Positions 37,401 through 48,794 of a stretch of 64,000 nucleotides of DNA are shown here, in pieces. The stretch spans positions 24,749,807 through 24,813,806 of the forward strand of contig OY783206.1 of NCBI GenBank assembly GCA_963678705.1. Reading direction: 5' to 3'. Positions within the stretch are counted from its first letter, which is position 1; every line of letters begins with the position of its first letter. The DNA comes from Panorpa germanica. Taxonomy: Eukaryota > Arthropoda > Insecta > Mecoptera > Panorpidae. Both the position numbers and the translations under genes were made by a program. The notes under the pieces are model-generated. The model was not told where the DNA came from. It made no database searches and worked only from the letters and a program-made list of their open reading frames with translations.

Positions 37401-40400
37401 CATATCGATAACTTAAATCAAACAAAAAGGATGCAGAATTCTATAATCGTAAAATTGTATTTACGGTTTTCAAAATCAAATAATAAATTCGGAGAAGTGG
37501 GAGTCAATATAAGGCCCGAACGATCCAAATGGAGACTCAGGAGGTCTTGCGCCTTCAGGAAAGAGTTGGCTTTTATTAAATTCTAACTTGAGGTTGGTGA
37601 AGCAGGAATAAAAGTCCCTAGAAATATTTTAAATTACAAATTGTGAGTTTATTAATCAATTGAACTATGGAATAGATCACAAGTTTAATAATGATACAGA
37701 TTATAAAATGAAGTAACACTAAACTTATTAAAAGAAGAGTATTAATACAATGAAATTGGCGACTAACTTGTTGTCTCAGGTTTAACTTTCGATGATGGAC
37801 TCTGCTAACGCTATTAAATAGCCTTCCCGTGGTGCTGGAAAGACAGAGATGGCACGAATATTGCCGAGAAGCAGTATTATTCGTAACTGTAGGACAATCG
37901 TTTACTTGCACCAGATAGACAAGTACACAAATATACATTAAACAGCATATAAATAAAAATAAAATGCTATAACATTTAAATGGGCTTGTGTCGTCATTTT
38001 TTAGTGGTCGATTTTTCAATTGTTGATTGAAATTGATTTTAATAAATGTGTATTGGCGTGTCTATTTTATTAAATATCTAAATATTGACGAAGATATAGC
38101 AATTAAAAATTTGAATTGTAGTTTTAGCGCTAGAAATGGTCGCCCATATTTGTATGACATGAAATGCATTTAATGTCAGTTATTTGTTGAGTAGGTCAGT
38201 GTTGTGGTAATGTTTTGTAGCTGTTGGTAGTCAAATAATCAAGTCAAGTCAAAGAATAATAAGTTTTTATTTTATTTAACCCTGTTAAGGCAGACATAAT
38301 ATTGAAATTTTATTGTTCCTTGAAATAACTGTAAATAATATTTGATATTTTGATATATAAATACATATAGCAGAGATTTATGATCTGTAAGGTTGGTAAC
38401 CTTACACAAGGATTGTGATGTCACATGCACTTGGAGTTTGTACAACGTTGAATCCCTTTAATAATTAAAGAGACAAAATGAATTTTTTAATTGTTAATAT
38501 CTCTTAACATATAAGGAGTTATTAAAAAATAATTGAACATTTGAGGTTCTAGTAACCCACTTTACTTTATCAATATATAGTACACTTTTATAGAAATTAA
38601 GACATAGGACACAAGCCCATTTGTTCAGTTTTAGACAAGTATCTTGCATACCCAGAGCATGTCGTGATATATTTTTTTCCAAAATCCAAACTAACTTTAT
38701 CTTTGCTTCCTCCCTAACGAAAGATGCTCTAAATCTACATTCATACAGATTGTCAAACTTGAATCGTACGATTTAAGGACCTCGCACCTTCGAAAGTAAT
38801 GATTTGTAGATGCTAAATAAGGTGTTTTAAAAGCAGGATCAAAATGCTCACTTCTCTGTCGGCATAGTAACAATAACTCCAGTGAGAATTTTTTTTTTTT
38901 TTTCCCCCTTTTAATTAATTTACAATCTGTCCGAGGACATTAAGTAAAATTGTATGACATAAGTGACATGTGAGGTTGCCATCCATTGATGACTCCCCCT
39001 TACACCTTACCCCTTTATACTATGTACAATAACTGAGTTTCGTATATAAACTACTTTCGTATATCCTGTGAGAATGCTGTCGAAATTACAGAATTATTAG
39101 AAAAATAGAATATGATTCACATTCATTATGCGGTAGCATCGGGCGGTAATATAGATCGGCACAAAACTGAAAAAAGGGGCATATACTGTAATTTAATTTC
39201 AAGGTAGACTAATCATCATTCCCAGTCACTGTTTTGATATTTAGTTTAAGTTTTCATTTGATATTTTAATCTAGATTTCATGTGATATCCCTATTTTAAT
39301 TTGAGTTAATTTAGTGTGTTAATTGAATGTGCAATAATTAAAATTGTTTTTTTTTAATAACAATTAGTAATAGAAATTGTTTTTACTTCTTTATTTTTTA
39401 CAAACTGACTTAGAACTTCTTTTAAAAATAAATTGTATTGAATTTTTACAGATTATTACTTTTTGGAGGTTATAATATAATAAAGTTTTTTTTTTTATTT
39501 AGAAACATTGGACCTTGTAAGTTTCAAAAAAAAAAGAAGGAAAACGTAAATTAAATTCTAAATTAAAAATGATGCATGGAATGACTTCGCATATTCCCAT
39601 ATGTTATACAATTTAAATTAAAAATAAAATAATTACGGATTCATTTGTGAAATTTAAATGAACTACACCAATCAAACGTAGCTTTGCGATGGGGCACACA
39701 CTAATAGTATTATAATAAAATGGTGTTATATGAAAGTTAAAGCGAAAGTCACGGACGCAGCTACAATTATTACCCAATACCGTAAAGATTTGATTGAAAA
39801 AAAAAAAAATCGTAAATTTTTCGGTTTGAGATAAATTTAAGAATTTTGAATTGCAATTATGATCCCCATTGTTTAATTATAATATTTTTACTTGAATTTC
39901 CATTTTTTTAACTTCTCATCCAATAATTTTTTTTATTGTAGAGAAATAGTAACGGATTACTTCGCCCATAAGCACCAAAAAACTTAAAGTTATTCCAATA
40001 ATCAACAAGTAAAAGCCACCTTGCAAATTACCTACAGAAAGCTTTTTATCATCTTCAAATATCTCCTTGCCAATATTTTTCAAAGTGGTATTAAATTCTA
40101 AATCATTTGTAAATTTAAATATTAAACCATTCGCATATAACATCAATAAAATTTGATCAATTTCTCGCGCTAAAAACCTAATCGGACAACAAAGTGTTAT
40201 ATACTGCATTACTATCATATCCTACAATTAATACCAAGATGACGCATTTGTGACGTATATCATTTCCAACGTTTCACATTTGATAGCTAGGTATTTAGCT
40301 TCCTGAGGAAATAAAGCCATTGCCTTCATTCTACTTTGGCAGTCCCATAGCTCGTGTCCACTGCCGACATTCTCTTCTATCCCTGCCGCCATCATTTCCT

Positions 40401-43400
40401 CTTCATTTATTATGTCCTTCTTCAAAATCGGAGCTGTCAGCATATTAATCCAGTTCGAAAGGTAGGCTGTCGTTAAATGCAACGTACAGATCGATATAAA
40501 CGTAAAGAATATCTTTAGGCAAAATCTTGAAGATCGTAGATAATTTGACACTCCCAGGAGCAGGCAGAAATTAGTTAAGAAGCTGTCAACTAAAGATTGA
40601 TGTCCTGGGTGTTCTTTGTGTGATCTAACTAACAAATACCAAATAATTGTGAAGATAATGAATATAAGACTTATCAAGCTCCATGTGGTGGTTCGAAAAA
40701 TGATGATTAAACTCCACCATTGATCCAACGCTTTATTGTATGGTAAATACGTTGAGAAGGTTGTCATGGCAACAGGAAATGAATTCCCAAAGTGACATCC
40801 TATACCGTCGTAGCTTCCAAACAATGTGATGTATAAATTGTCATTGTGACGCATTGTGTTAACAATTGTGATAGTAAATGAAGTACTTGAATGTGTACCG
40901 GATGTGGTATTGTTCCTGGGCCTGTAGGAAAAGCAACAAAGTAACTATCCAAAATTTTCGTTCTGTACTCTTTGGTGGTCTTTGCATGCAACATATTTTG
41001 AAGATAGGTTTTGTTACTGTCTTCGATGTCATCCAAAATTGCTGTAGCTATAGGAGCATGTATCATCTTGCATCTTTGCATCGTTAAAGATGACGACAAC
41101 TTTTATATCCTTCTGTTCTAACAGTGAACGTATACTATATTTAGGTATATCATCTTGCAATTTTGATGTGATGGTGATGAGATAACTTCTACGATATACA
41201 AACGCAAGCCTGCTATCATCAAGATAACTGTGCGATGTTACATAGATAAAGCAGTTGGTGTATTTTGGAATTTCAACAAAAAAGTTATTTCTTATTAGAA
41301 TTATTGATCATTTCTTCTCGTTTTTAAAGATATATAACAGTTCTTCTAAGTATTCATCTCCAAAAACACTTTTATCTTCTTGAATAAAAGCAATCATTGA
41401 ACATTTAGTGAAAAAAAGTTTTGCTATTTCAAGAATACATTCTACTTTTGGATAAATTGTTTCGTTTTCTGCATTATTGGTAATGCTGTTGATGAAAGAC
41501 GTATTTCCAGGGATAAGAAGTAGTAAAAAGAAGAAGCGTGAGACACAGCAGTGTTCATTCATAATTTGGCTGAAAAAGAATGTTTTGTTTATTTGATAAG
41601 TTTGGATACAAACTCTAACACAGATTGGAAAGCTATGCTCAACCAACATATTATGGCTTTCTCAGAAGTAGATACCTAATTTAAATATTAGGGCAAACAA
41701 ATAAATGCACTATAATTGTTGTTTTATTTTATTTAATCAACCTAACCTAAAAAATAACTTCTTTTCTTCATCAGTTAAATCTATACTCCCGGATAGATAT
41801 TATTTATTGACACAAACTAACAAATATTCTACATTTATTTATAAAGTATTTGTTAAACCCCATTCTCACTCACTGAGTTTTAGTGTTAATTTAAGGTTTT
41901 AACCTAAATTGTAAGTTTCAGCTTGTGAAATCCCAGTAAACATTTGGTGAAGTGCCCTATTTTGTGACGTTTCTATCACTATTTCACTTCAATTATAGTT
42001 CGCAACAACTTTATCTTCATTTGTATTCCGACAGGTGGAGTGGTTCTGTCATCTGTAGCCGATAAAACAGACATTTCATATGAAGAATTGTGAGAAACTG
42101 AACTAAAAATGAACTCTTTCATGACAAAACAATCATACGCATTTCCAATATGATGTCAAAGTGACTCCAAAATGCTCCAAAATGTTTACTGAGATACAAT
42201 AATATATATTACATAAAGATAGTAATTATTACAAAACAAAGTATATTACTGATGCATGGCGCATGATTTCACAAGTTCAAATTACATTTAACGTTATAAA
42301 TTAAAACCAAAAACAATGAGTGGAAATGATGCTTTATATTTGATCCAGTTAGAAATTAATCTTGAAAATACCTTGTACAAATCTAAGATTGCCTCACATT
42401 GTAGACTGAGCTAGCCCCAATATAGGAAGCGAAACGAAGTTTGTAAAGATGGTATTTTGTGAATAATTATATTTATATGGGTTTAAACATGAAACAACAT
42501 TTCCTAAAATTTCAAGTCAATGGGAATGTCCTCTCATTAGGTTGCACAAACCAGCAGCGTTGAACTTTAATCGCTTCTTTCTTAAGACTCAATTGTTGAA
42601 GACAATGGACACGATTTCTCAAATACTAACGCATCGTTATTGCAATTTTACATACCTCTTCTAGATAGGATTGTCTAGTGATTTTGAACCGAAGGTTTTT
42701 TTTAAGCTACTTTACAAGGTAACACTTTGTGCAATGGTATTTTTTAAACCCTTTGAAAATGCACGAGCTATACCAGTTCTTTGATTTCGGATAAAGCTAT
42801 CATAAGTTCCTGACCACCATGAGGATACTTCTTTCTAAGGGGTCCCCCAAAGTCTGGTACCAACTACATAATTTTCAAAAACTTGCTCTTAAATAAAAAA
42901 TGTTTAACTTAAACGTTTAAATAAAATAATTTTGTTATTATACTAAACAATAATTAGAGAAAAATTGCTCTCTTTTGACCTTCGAAACCCATATAATCCC
43001 TTAAATAAACATTAAATATTATGAGTTATTAGCGGGTGTTCTTAGAGGTGGATTAGAAATTCACGTACCTTTCAAGATACGAGATACTCGTAGTGACCCA
43101 GCCCAGTAAAGTTCACTCCTTTATGACTCGTATGAAAGAAGAGAAAACTGAAAGTAAAGAAACCGATCGATGCTTTTATAATGCACAATAAAATATTAAA
43201 TTATGTAAAGGTCTTTCCATTACTTAATACTTAAAAGGAAATGCAAATATTATACTATTTGGTTTGAATTTTTATACCGTAATGTGCTACTTTGGGGTAA
43301 TTACAGGGAAATGCACCCATTACTGATTACAAGTTTAAATGTAAGCTTTAAATATGCATAGGAAACGAATAATATTACTTAAGATTCAGTTAAAATAAGG

Positions 43401-46400
43401 GGAGAAGTATGGTACATGCATTTCAGAAATATCCATTAAGTATTATTCAAAAATAAGAAGACATAATAACAATTTTTGAAACTGTTTTTGTAGGATGATT
43501 CTGTTAAAAAAATGCTACAGATGTAAATAAGCCGACATAACAATATTGCTGGTTTAAGCAGCGATTCTACCTGGAAGCAATCCTATTGGTTTTTTTTATA
43601 TTTGAGGAAAATTGCTATTGTTCTTTTTGTTCAACAGATCTGGCCAATCCTCTCCCAATTTGGTTATCGTTACTTCCAGTCCCGTTCGGACAACTCCCTC
43701 GACTACAAAAGAAGTAAGTAGAAAATTTCATTTACTAATGGGCTTGTGTCCTATGTCTTAATTTCTATAAAAGTGTATTATATATTCGATTCTTCATCGA
43801 TTTTTCAATTGTTGATTGAAATTGATGTTAATAAATATGTATTGGCGTGAATATTTTATTAAATATCTAAATATGGACGGAGACATAGCAATTAAAAGTT
43901 TGAATTGTAGTTCTAGCGTTAGAAATGGTCGGCCATATTTGTATGACGGGAAATGCATTTTAACGTCAGGTATTTGTTGAGTAGGTCAGTGCTGTGGTAA
44001 TGTTCTGTAGCTGTTGGTAGTCAAATAATCAAGTCAAATCAAAGAATAATAAGTTTTTATTTTATTAAACCCTGCTAAGGCAGACATAATATTGGAATTT
44101 GGGTGTTCCTTGAAATAGCTGTAAATAATATTTGATATTTTGATATATAAATACATATAGCAGAGATTTATGAGCTGTAAGTTTGGTAACCTTACACAAG
44201 GATTGCGATGTCACATGCACTTGGAATGTGTACAATGTTGAATCCCTTTAATAATTAAAGAGACAAAATAACTTTTTTAATTGTTAATATCTCTTAACAT
44301 ATAAGGAGTTATTAAAAAATAATTGAACATTTGAGGTCCTAGTAACCCACTTTAACAATATATAGTACACTTTTATATAAATTAAGACAAGCCCTTTAAA
44401 AAATCAACCCCTAAGAAATGAATTCACAACCCAACTCCACCTTCACACTTCTTCCCTCTTCTCTCCTTCTCGCTGCTTCTTCTACTGTATATATTATATT
44501 TTACCATTTTCATCATACAATTTCAGGAAGCAGCGTCCGAACATCGACCTGATGTTGAACAGGATTACCTTTTCAAACCTGTGACTATCGAAGAAGCAAA
44601 CCTGCTAGATGCTTTAAACGAAGCTGAAAATATGGACGTTGACGAACAAGACGCTCAGCTAAGTCCTGCTGTTTTCTCTCATCATTCAGTTGAACAGGTA
44701 TACAAGGAGAGGCTTTTAAATAACGAGACACACCTGCTCTATCACTACAACGCTCTATGCGTCTTCTTCTGTCAGCTCCTTCAAGACGCGTGCCAAATTC
44801 TTTTCCACAGCTTTAACGGACTCAAATCTTGTTGCTTTGTTTACTTAACCGACGGTCAGATCGAATCAGATCACCGATTTTTTCGATATTGTCATACGTT
44901 TTTGACATAGAAGAGCGACCCGGGCGTGAATCATCTAGAACGTCTTCTTTGCCATTTTAAAAATGCTTAAACCACTCAAAAGCACGTGCACGTAATAAAC
45001 ATTCATTGCCATACACTTCTTTCAATACATTACAATACATCATACATATTTAATACATAAGTTCAGTAAGTTCAGTTGAAATTTCATAACAATTCGTTGC
45101 TCTATTGTTACACTTAACATTTTTAACGACGAAACAAAAAAATAAGTAATGGATACGGCTGTACTGATTTGTTTACAGAAGAGCTGGCGTTTGGCGCATA
45201 CATTCTTCTTCTTTAGCAGCGTCAGTCTCGTTATTTAAAAGCCGCACCCTGCATGACGATTGGTGCAATGTTGTCTTTTTCGTGGAAAAATCGCTCGTGT
45301 TTGGGCGGCAATAGTTTTAAAGTGTTTGCTATAGAGATAGAAATGGCGTATCCTGTTCTAGAACAGGAACCTATCTTAATATATATAAATTACGTGTCAC
45401 GTTGTATGTCCGCGATGGACTCCTAAACTACTTAACCGATTTTAATCAAATTTGTACACCGTGTGCAGTTTGATCCAACTTGAAAGATAGGATAGCTTAC
45501 ATCTCAATTTATGATTGCAATATTATCTATTTGTCTATTAATTATCTGTATATGACATATGACATCTGGCGACGATGATGGCGACATCTGTTGACTAGAT
45601 TGAGTAAATATTCTGTTGACTAGATTGAGTAAATATTCAATAGATGGCGCTATGTAATGTAATATGACAAAAACGTTAGTCACAGCAACGCGTGGCCGGG
45701 ACAGCTAGTATTACAATATAAAGAAAAGATTTGTTACCATCAGCAGTGCTTTAGCATCTTCACCTATTCACTGTCCGCAATTTTATTTGTCCGTTTTAAT
45801 ACCTAGATTTGTACTATTGCCACACAAAAAAATATAAAAATGGCTGTCATTCTGAATAATATTGGGCGTTTGTGCCATTAAAATATCCCTGTTTGAATAT
45901 AACCCTATATAATCTTGCATATCTGTAAATTTTTGTTGAAGGATATTATTTTTACGTAAAATAGTATTAACCTAAAAAACTGTATATAAAGGTAAATATT
46001 TTTATGCTAAGTGTAACTACTTTTAACGGGTTTGTGCGAAGGCAGTAATAAATCTATATTATAGAAGGAAGACCCGTTGCCATTAAGCCAAAATGTCGGC
46101 GTTGAAGTATTAGTCACGTCTACAGAATCGCAAAAGGCAGGAACCTCGAAGGTAAGTATATTTAAGAAGTCCTAGTACCACCGTAGTGTAAATAATTTCC
46201 GTAATAATATTATACTACTTATTACTTTTTTCATGCATATGAAAAATAATTGAAAAATTTACAGATAATATCGTATTGTAAAAAAAAATGAATTACTAAA
46301 AATGTATAATATTCAATTGACTAAAAAAATAAGGTTATAACCTTAGCCCCGAATCTTCCCGAATCGAATAAGAATGGAACTGTGTTGTTACTGAGAGATC

Positions 46401-48794
46401 GAACGTGTATACAAGTGGAAGAAAACACACAGCACGAACGAAACTAAAAACTGGTTTGGAGTACGTTTTCAGCGACTCTGTTTCTCGGTTGCAGGGCCAT
46501 GCTTGGTTGCATGTGGTTGCATGCTTTTGATGGTGACATCATGAACAGAAATGTGTACAAATACTATTCAAAAGTATTTAAATACATACATACAAATACG
46601 ACACAATTAAATCTCCAGTTATGCTATTGTTAAAAATTCTATAGAGTCACGAAACACGGCTCGACAGTTTCCAATCGCTGAGACACATTTGACAACACTG
46701 CTAGAGTACATAACTTAAAAACTTATGCACTGCTAACTGCGCAAGCGACGTTGCCAAATTTTACATCGTGTTTTGAACAGCATGATTGTGATGATATTTT
46801 TTATAAAAACGTCAAGTATTTTAGTTATTTCTTCATACTGTTCATACTTCATACTCGGGATCATACTGTTTTTACTATTTTAATCGAAAGCTTGATGTAA
46901 TTTTGAATCAAATGCACAAGTTGATGATTCCCTATATACTTGTACGTGATATTTTCATTTTTTTAAACTAATTATTTCCACAAAAAATTACTGAAACCTA
47001 CCCTTATTAAATTAAAGTTAAATTAAAAAATTAATTTTTTTTATTAACTATTGACTATCGTAGAACAAATTTACAAAGTTTCAGCAAGTTCTCCATTCTT
47101 TACTACTTCACACTACTACTACAATAAGTATGGTGTAATATTTTTTTTATATTTACAGCAGAATTGTTCATCTTTATTACCACCACAAAACGGAACACCT
47201 CCGTCAGCTCCAGGTCCAATTAGGTACGTTGTTTTTGTATATGGAATTGTTTGAGTAATACCTTTACAGGATTTCGGTTGAAAAGTACGCTTTGACTAGA
47301 TACAATTAATTTACATGGCAGCTAAAAAGAGATATTACTCCAAAGACTTTGAAAGTAATTCCAAAAATATTATTTATGTTTCCCTATGTATGTCCCACTA
47401 TGTAAAAGTATGTCAAATATTACATGAGCTAAAGGAGAAGCGCTAATATAACATAACCGAAGTGTTTAGTCACAGTTAAAAATCTTTGTGGAAGTACAGA
47501 TATGATCGTGACAACTACATCGGTGTGTTACTGTACGCACATCATCACTACAACTGTTCATCTCTCAAAATTATTAAAAAAAATCACATTTTAAATTATA
47601 TCTCGATAACGACGTGGTCAATAATTTTCATTTATTTTATAAGGTTTGTGCCTATGTACCCTTCCCTTAGAGCATATATATATGGTGTGTGAATAACGTA
47701 TGTTTCCTATAGATAAAAAGTGTGTCCAAAATGTGTGCGAGAGAGAAAAGTATATGCTCCTATTTGTTCTCTATGCGCATGCGTCTAAAGTGACAGCTGT
47801 CTAGATATAATAAATATTAATATTCTAATAACATATAATAAATATTAAATAGGTAAAGAAATGATATTTCTTTAGTTAGTACAAAGCTCGTCTGTCGGTA
47901 AAACAGTGACTGTTCAATGAAAACATATACTCATGAACGCCATAGATGTTACTGTAGGTATAACGGCCAACACAGTTGATTTTTGGAGTGGACAGAACTC
48001 ACGGTTTTAGTTATATTTATATATAGTTTATTTATATTTATACATATCTACATTTTTCTACATCAATATAATGTTACATCATATTTAACAACTGTCACGT
48101 ATTATATCTAGACAGCTCTGACTTGACTTGTTACTTTCAACACATGCGCATAGGTAACAAATAGGAACATATAACTTTCTCTCTCGCACACATTTTGGAC
48201 ACACTTTCAGGTCCAGCATTCACTCTCCATATGCTCAAAGGGGTTACCTCAGTTATTCAAATTTCTGAAAATACTATAATTTGAAGCGACCACAAATCCA
48301 ATGCATTTGATTCCATACATGCATAATTTTGTACATTCACATTAGAAAGGTATTACTTTCGAATTATTAATTGCAGACGCCGTCGAAACACTCGCCTTCC
48401 GTCTAAGTTCAGCATCTACATGACCGAGAGTCGTAAATCTAGCACGGACTCCGAGACTCAGCGCCATTTGCCCCTCCAACGTCAATGCAAGATGCAGAAG
48501 TCATACTCAGTTGGTGCTGAGGAAGAACCAGACTCATTCGACAACAGTCTGCATGAAATAGACTCTGAACAAATATCTCTTGAAGTTTCCTCTTCACAAG
48601 AAGCTTCAAAAGGAGTTCAAAACCAAGGGAAGTCTAGTGTTCGTACAACAGTTGTAAAACCAGCGAAGATTCAATTTCCTTCCGCTTGTAAAACATGTGG
48701 AACGGTCTACAACACTCGAAATTCTTATGATCAGCATTTGAAAATGAATACATGCAAAGCTTATGTCAATTACAAAAATCGTAATAGTGAGTAG
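34418..48794 (+). CDS. ZAD-domain protein with C-terminal zinc-finger-like motif, nine exons
   Basis: Exons: 34418-34436, 34621-34754, 35950-36123, 37281-37384, 43638-43713, 44527-44697, 46065-46151, 47159-47223 and 48377-48794. All joins keep phase, giving 415 residues. Exons 1-2 read MNIFDFYINGTEYQGFCRLC and supply the first CxxC of a ZAD. Exon 3 supplies the second (HSICSPCDFLITSVTHLREI) followed by the domain's closing helix. The middle exons are acidic and Ser/Pro/Thr-rich. The last exon has a basic start (RRRNTRLPSKF), a long polar linker and CKTCGTVYNTRNSYDQHLKM followed by NTC, a C2HC-like finger. It then stops at TAG. Probably nuclear and DNA- or chromatin-associated by analogy with ZAD proteins. 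The gene spans over 14 kb because its introns hold transposons and an antisense receptor pseudogene. AATAAA lies at 49070. Confidence 0.85.
35195..35655 (-). mobile_element. CCCAGTAAAC-ended MITE carrying a small retroposon
   Basis: In reverse orientation it matches 41932-42191: the right end ACCAAATTGTTTACTGGG, then AACGTCACAAAA, ATAATTGAAGTG.AATAGTGA, TCCACCTG and TTTTGGAGTCACTTTG. Its middle is interrupted at about 35360-35565 by sequence that starts with a T-run (35362) and is flanked by similar ACAAATAAAG / ACAAATGAAG words. This looks like an A-tailed retroposon inserted in minus orientation with a target-site duplication. Confidence 0.6.
36282..36497 (+). mobile_element. TGGGCTTGTGTCC superfamily MITE, right part missing
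   Basis: An intact left end ATGGGCTTGTGTCCTCATTA is followed by the standard blocks (GTTGATTGAAATTGATGTTA, GTATTGGCGTG, GACGGAGATATAGCAATTAA, GGTCGGCCATATTTATATGA). It breaks off after TTATTTATTGAGTCG. Located in intron 3 of the second ZAD gene. Confidence 0.85.
36795..37130. repeat. hAT-like terminus remnant and reverse copy of the CCCGTCGCAA repeat
   Basis: GC-rich GGCTTGGCAATGACTAAGGC followed by CGGCCCTGTATTACG resembles a terminus of hAT-type non-autonomous elements in reverse (CAGGGCCGGCCTTAG). From 36880 on, the sequence matches the reverse complement of 60300-60540 and 27390-27600 (AAACTCAAATATTGGATTGT, TGTGCTAGAAAGTTGAAATT, TTAGTACCTAATTTACAAAT). Confidence 0.5.
37981..38619 (+). 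mobile_element. Full-length TGGGCTTGTGTCC superfamily MITE
   Basis: About 640 bp with both ends present: TGGGCTTGTGTCGTCATTTT on the left and CATAGGACACAAGCCCA on the right. All family blocks occur in order with no coding capacity. This is the best reference copy in the window. It sits in intron 4 of the second ZAD gene. Confidence 0.9.
38890..39067 (-). mobile_element. Short 5'-truncated LINE 3' end with A-tail and target-site duplication
   Basis: A T-run then CCCCCTTTTAATTAATTTACA and ATCTGTCC.AGGACATT parallels the 3' UTR of the LINE at 28169 (TTTATAATTTGCAATCTGTC, then GAGACATT), so it is the same or a sister family. Only about 180 bp was inserted. The word GTGAGAAT occurs immediately on both sides (38882-38889 and 39068-39075), a clean target-site duplication. 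Confidence 0.8.
39916..41570 (-). pseudogene. Ionotropic receptor (IR) pseudogene, antisense within a ZAD-gene intron
   Basis: The minus-strand sequence encodes a divergent insect ionotropic receptor, a ligand-gated channel of chemosensory neurons. After a TTTTTCAG acceptor at 41570 come a signal-like start (MNEHCCVSRFFFLLLLI) and N-terminal domain pieces. The ligand-binding and pore parts follow: ALDQWWSLIIIFRTTTWSL (first membrane segment), SLVDSFLTNFCLLLGVSNYL (pore) and LHLTTAYLSNWINMLTAPIL (M2-like). Last come the second ligand-binding lobe and the final membrane segment (GGFYLLIIGITLSFLVLMGE). The parts are in family order and near full length, but the frame is broken by a TGA at 41308, shifts near 41050 and 40880, and two stops at 40222-40230. 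No introns explain these. It is therefore probably a dead host gene, though unmodelled tiny introns cannot be excluded. Confidence 0.75.
41932..42191 (+). mobile_element. CCCAGTAAAC-ended MITE
   Basis: Begins TCCCAGTAAACATTTGGTGA and ends CCAAAATGTTTACTGAGA, about 260 bp with inverted termini. It matches 35195-35655 in reverse and the ends of the 49656-50462 element. No open frame. Confidence 0.75.
42192..43637. other. Intron sequence, nothing recognised
   Basis: AT-rich intron 4 sequence of the second ZAD gene downstream of the receptor pseudogene and a MITE. I see no exon, repeat pair or coding similarity that I can support. Confidence 0.4.
43738..44395 (+). mobile_element. TGGGCTTGTGTCC superfamily MITE with two right-type ends
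   Basis: The interior is standard, but the left terminus reads GGGCTTGTGTCCTATGTCTT then AATTTCTATAAAAGTGT. This is the reverse complement of the family's right end rather than its usual left end (GGGCTTGTGTCCTCATTTTT). The right end is degraded (AATTAAGACAAGCCCT). It lies 131 bp upstream of exon 6 of the second ZAD gene. Confidence 0.8.
44701..45253 (-). mobile_element. mariner-family transposon remnant, internally deleted
   Basis: The minus strand encodes a recognisable mariner transposase N-terminal part: VLKEVYGNECLLRARAFEWF, then DSRPGRSSMSKTYDNIEKIG and DLIRSDRRLS, interrupted by stops. Inverted ends share GGCTTTTAAATAACGAGAC (44711-44729 and complement at 45224-45242). At about 550 bp it lacks most of a 1.3-kb element, including the catalytic part. 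Its outer left end begins three bases after the end of ZAD-gene exon 6. Confidence 0.8.
45373..45710 (-). mobile_element. Unclassified interspersed repeat, copy 2 (TAGCTGTCCCGGCC end)
   Basis: Reverse-orientation counterpart of 17517-17862, ending GCGTGGCCGGGACAGCTAGTA. Nearly every block matches, including the internal direct duplication of the AATATTTACTCAATC word. High identity suggests that both copies moved recently. Confidence 0.75.
47717..48207. mobile_element. MITE with about 100-bp terminal inverted repeats
   Basis: The left arm AAAGTGTGTCCAAAATGTGT (continuing GCGAGAGAGAAA) is mirrored by the right arm ending ACACATTTTGGACACACTTT. The arms also pair at CTATGCGCATG and at AGCTGTCTAGATATAA. 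Total length is about 490 bp, non-coding, in intron 8 of the second ZAD gene. Confidence 0.85.

Noticed and set aside
37618-38019. Minus-strand 133-residue frame with a hydrophobic Cys-rich start
   Set aside because: Its first residues come from the MITE end at 37981 and no splice context or family resemblance supports it. I could not exclude a relic.
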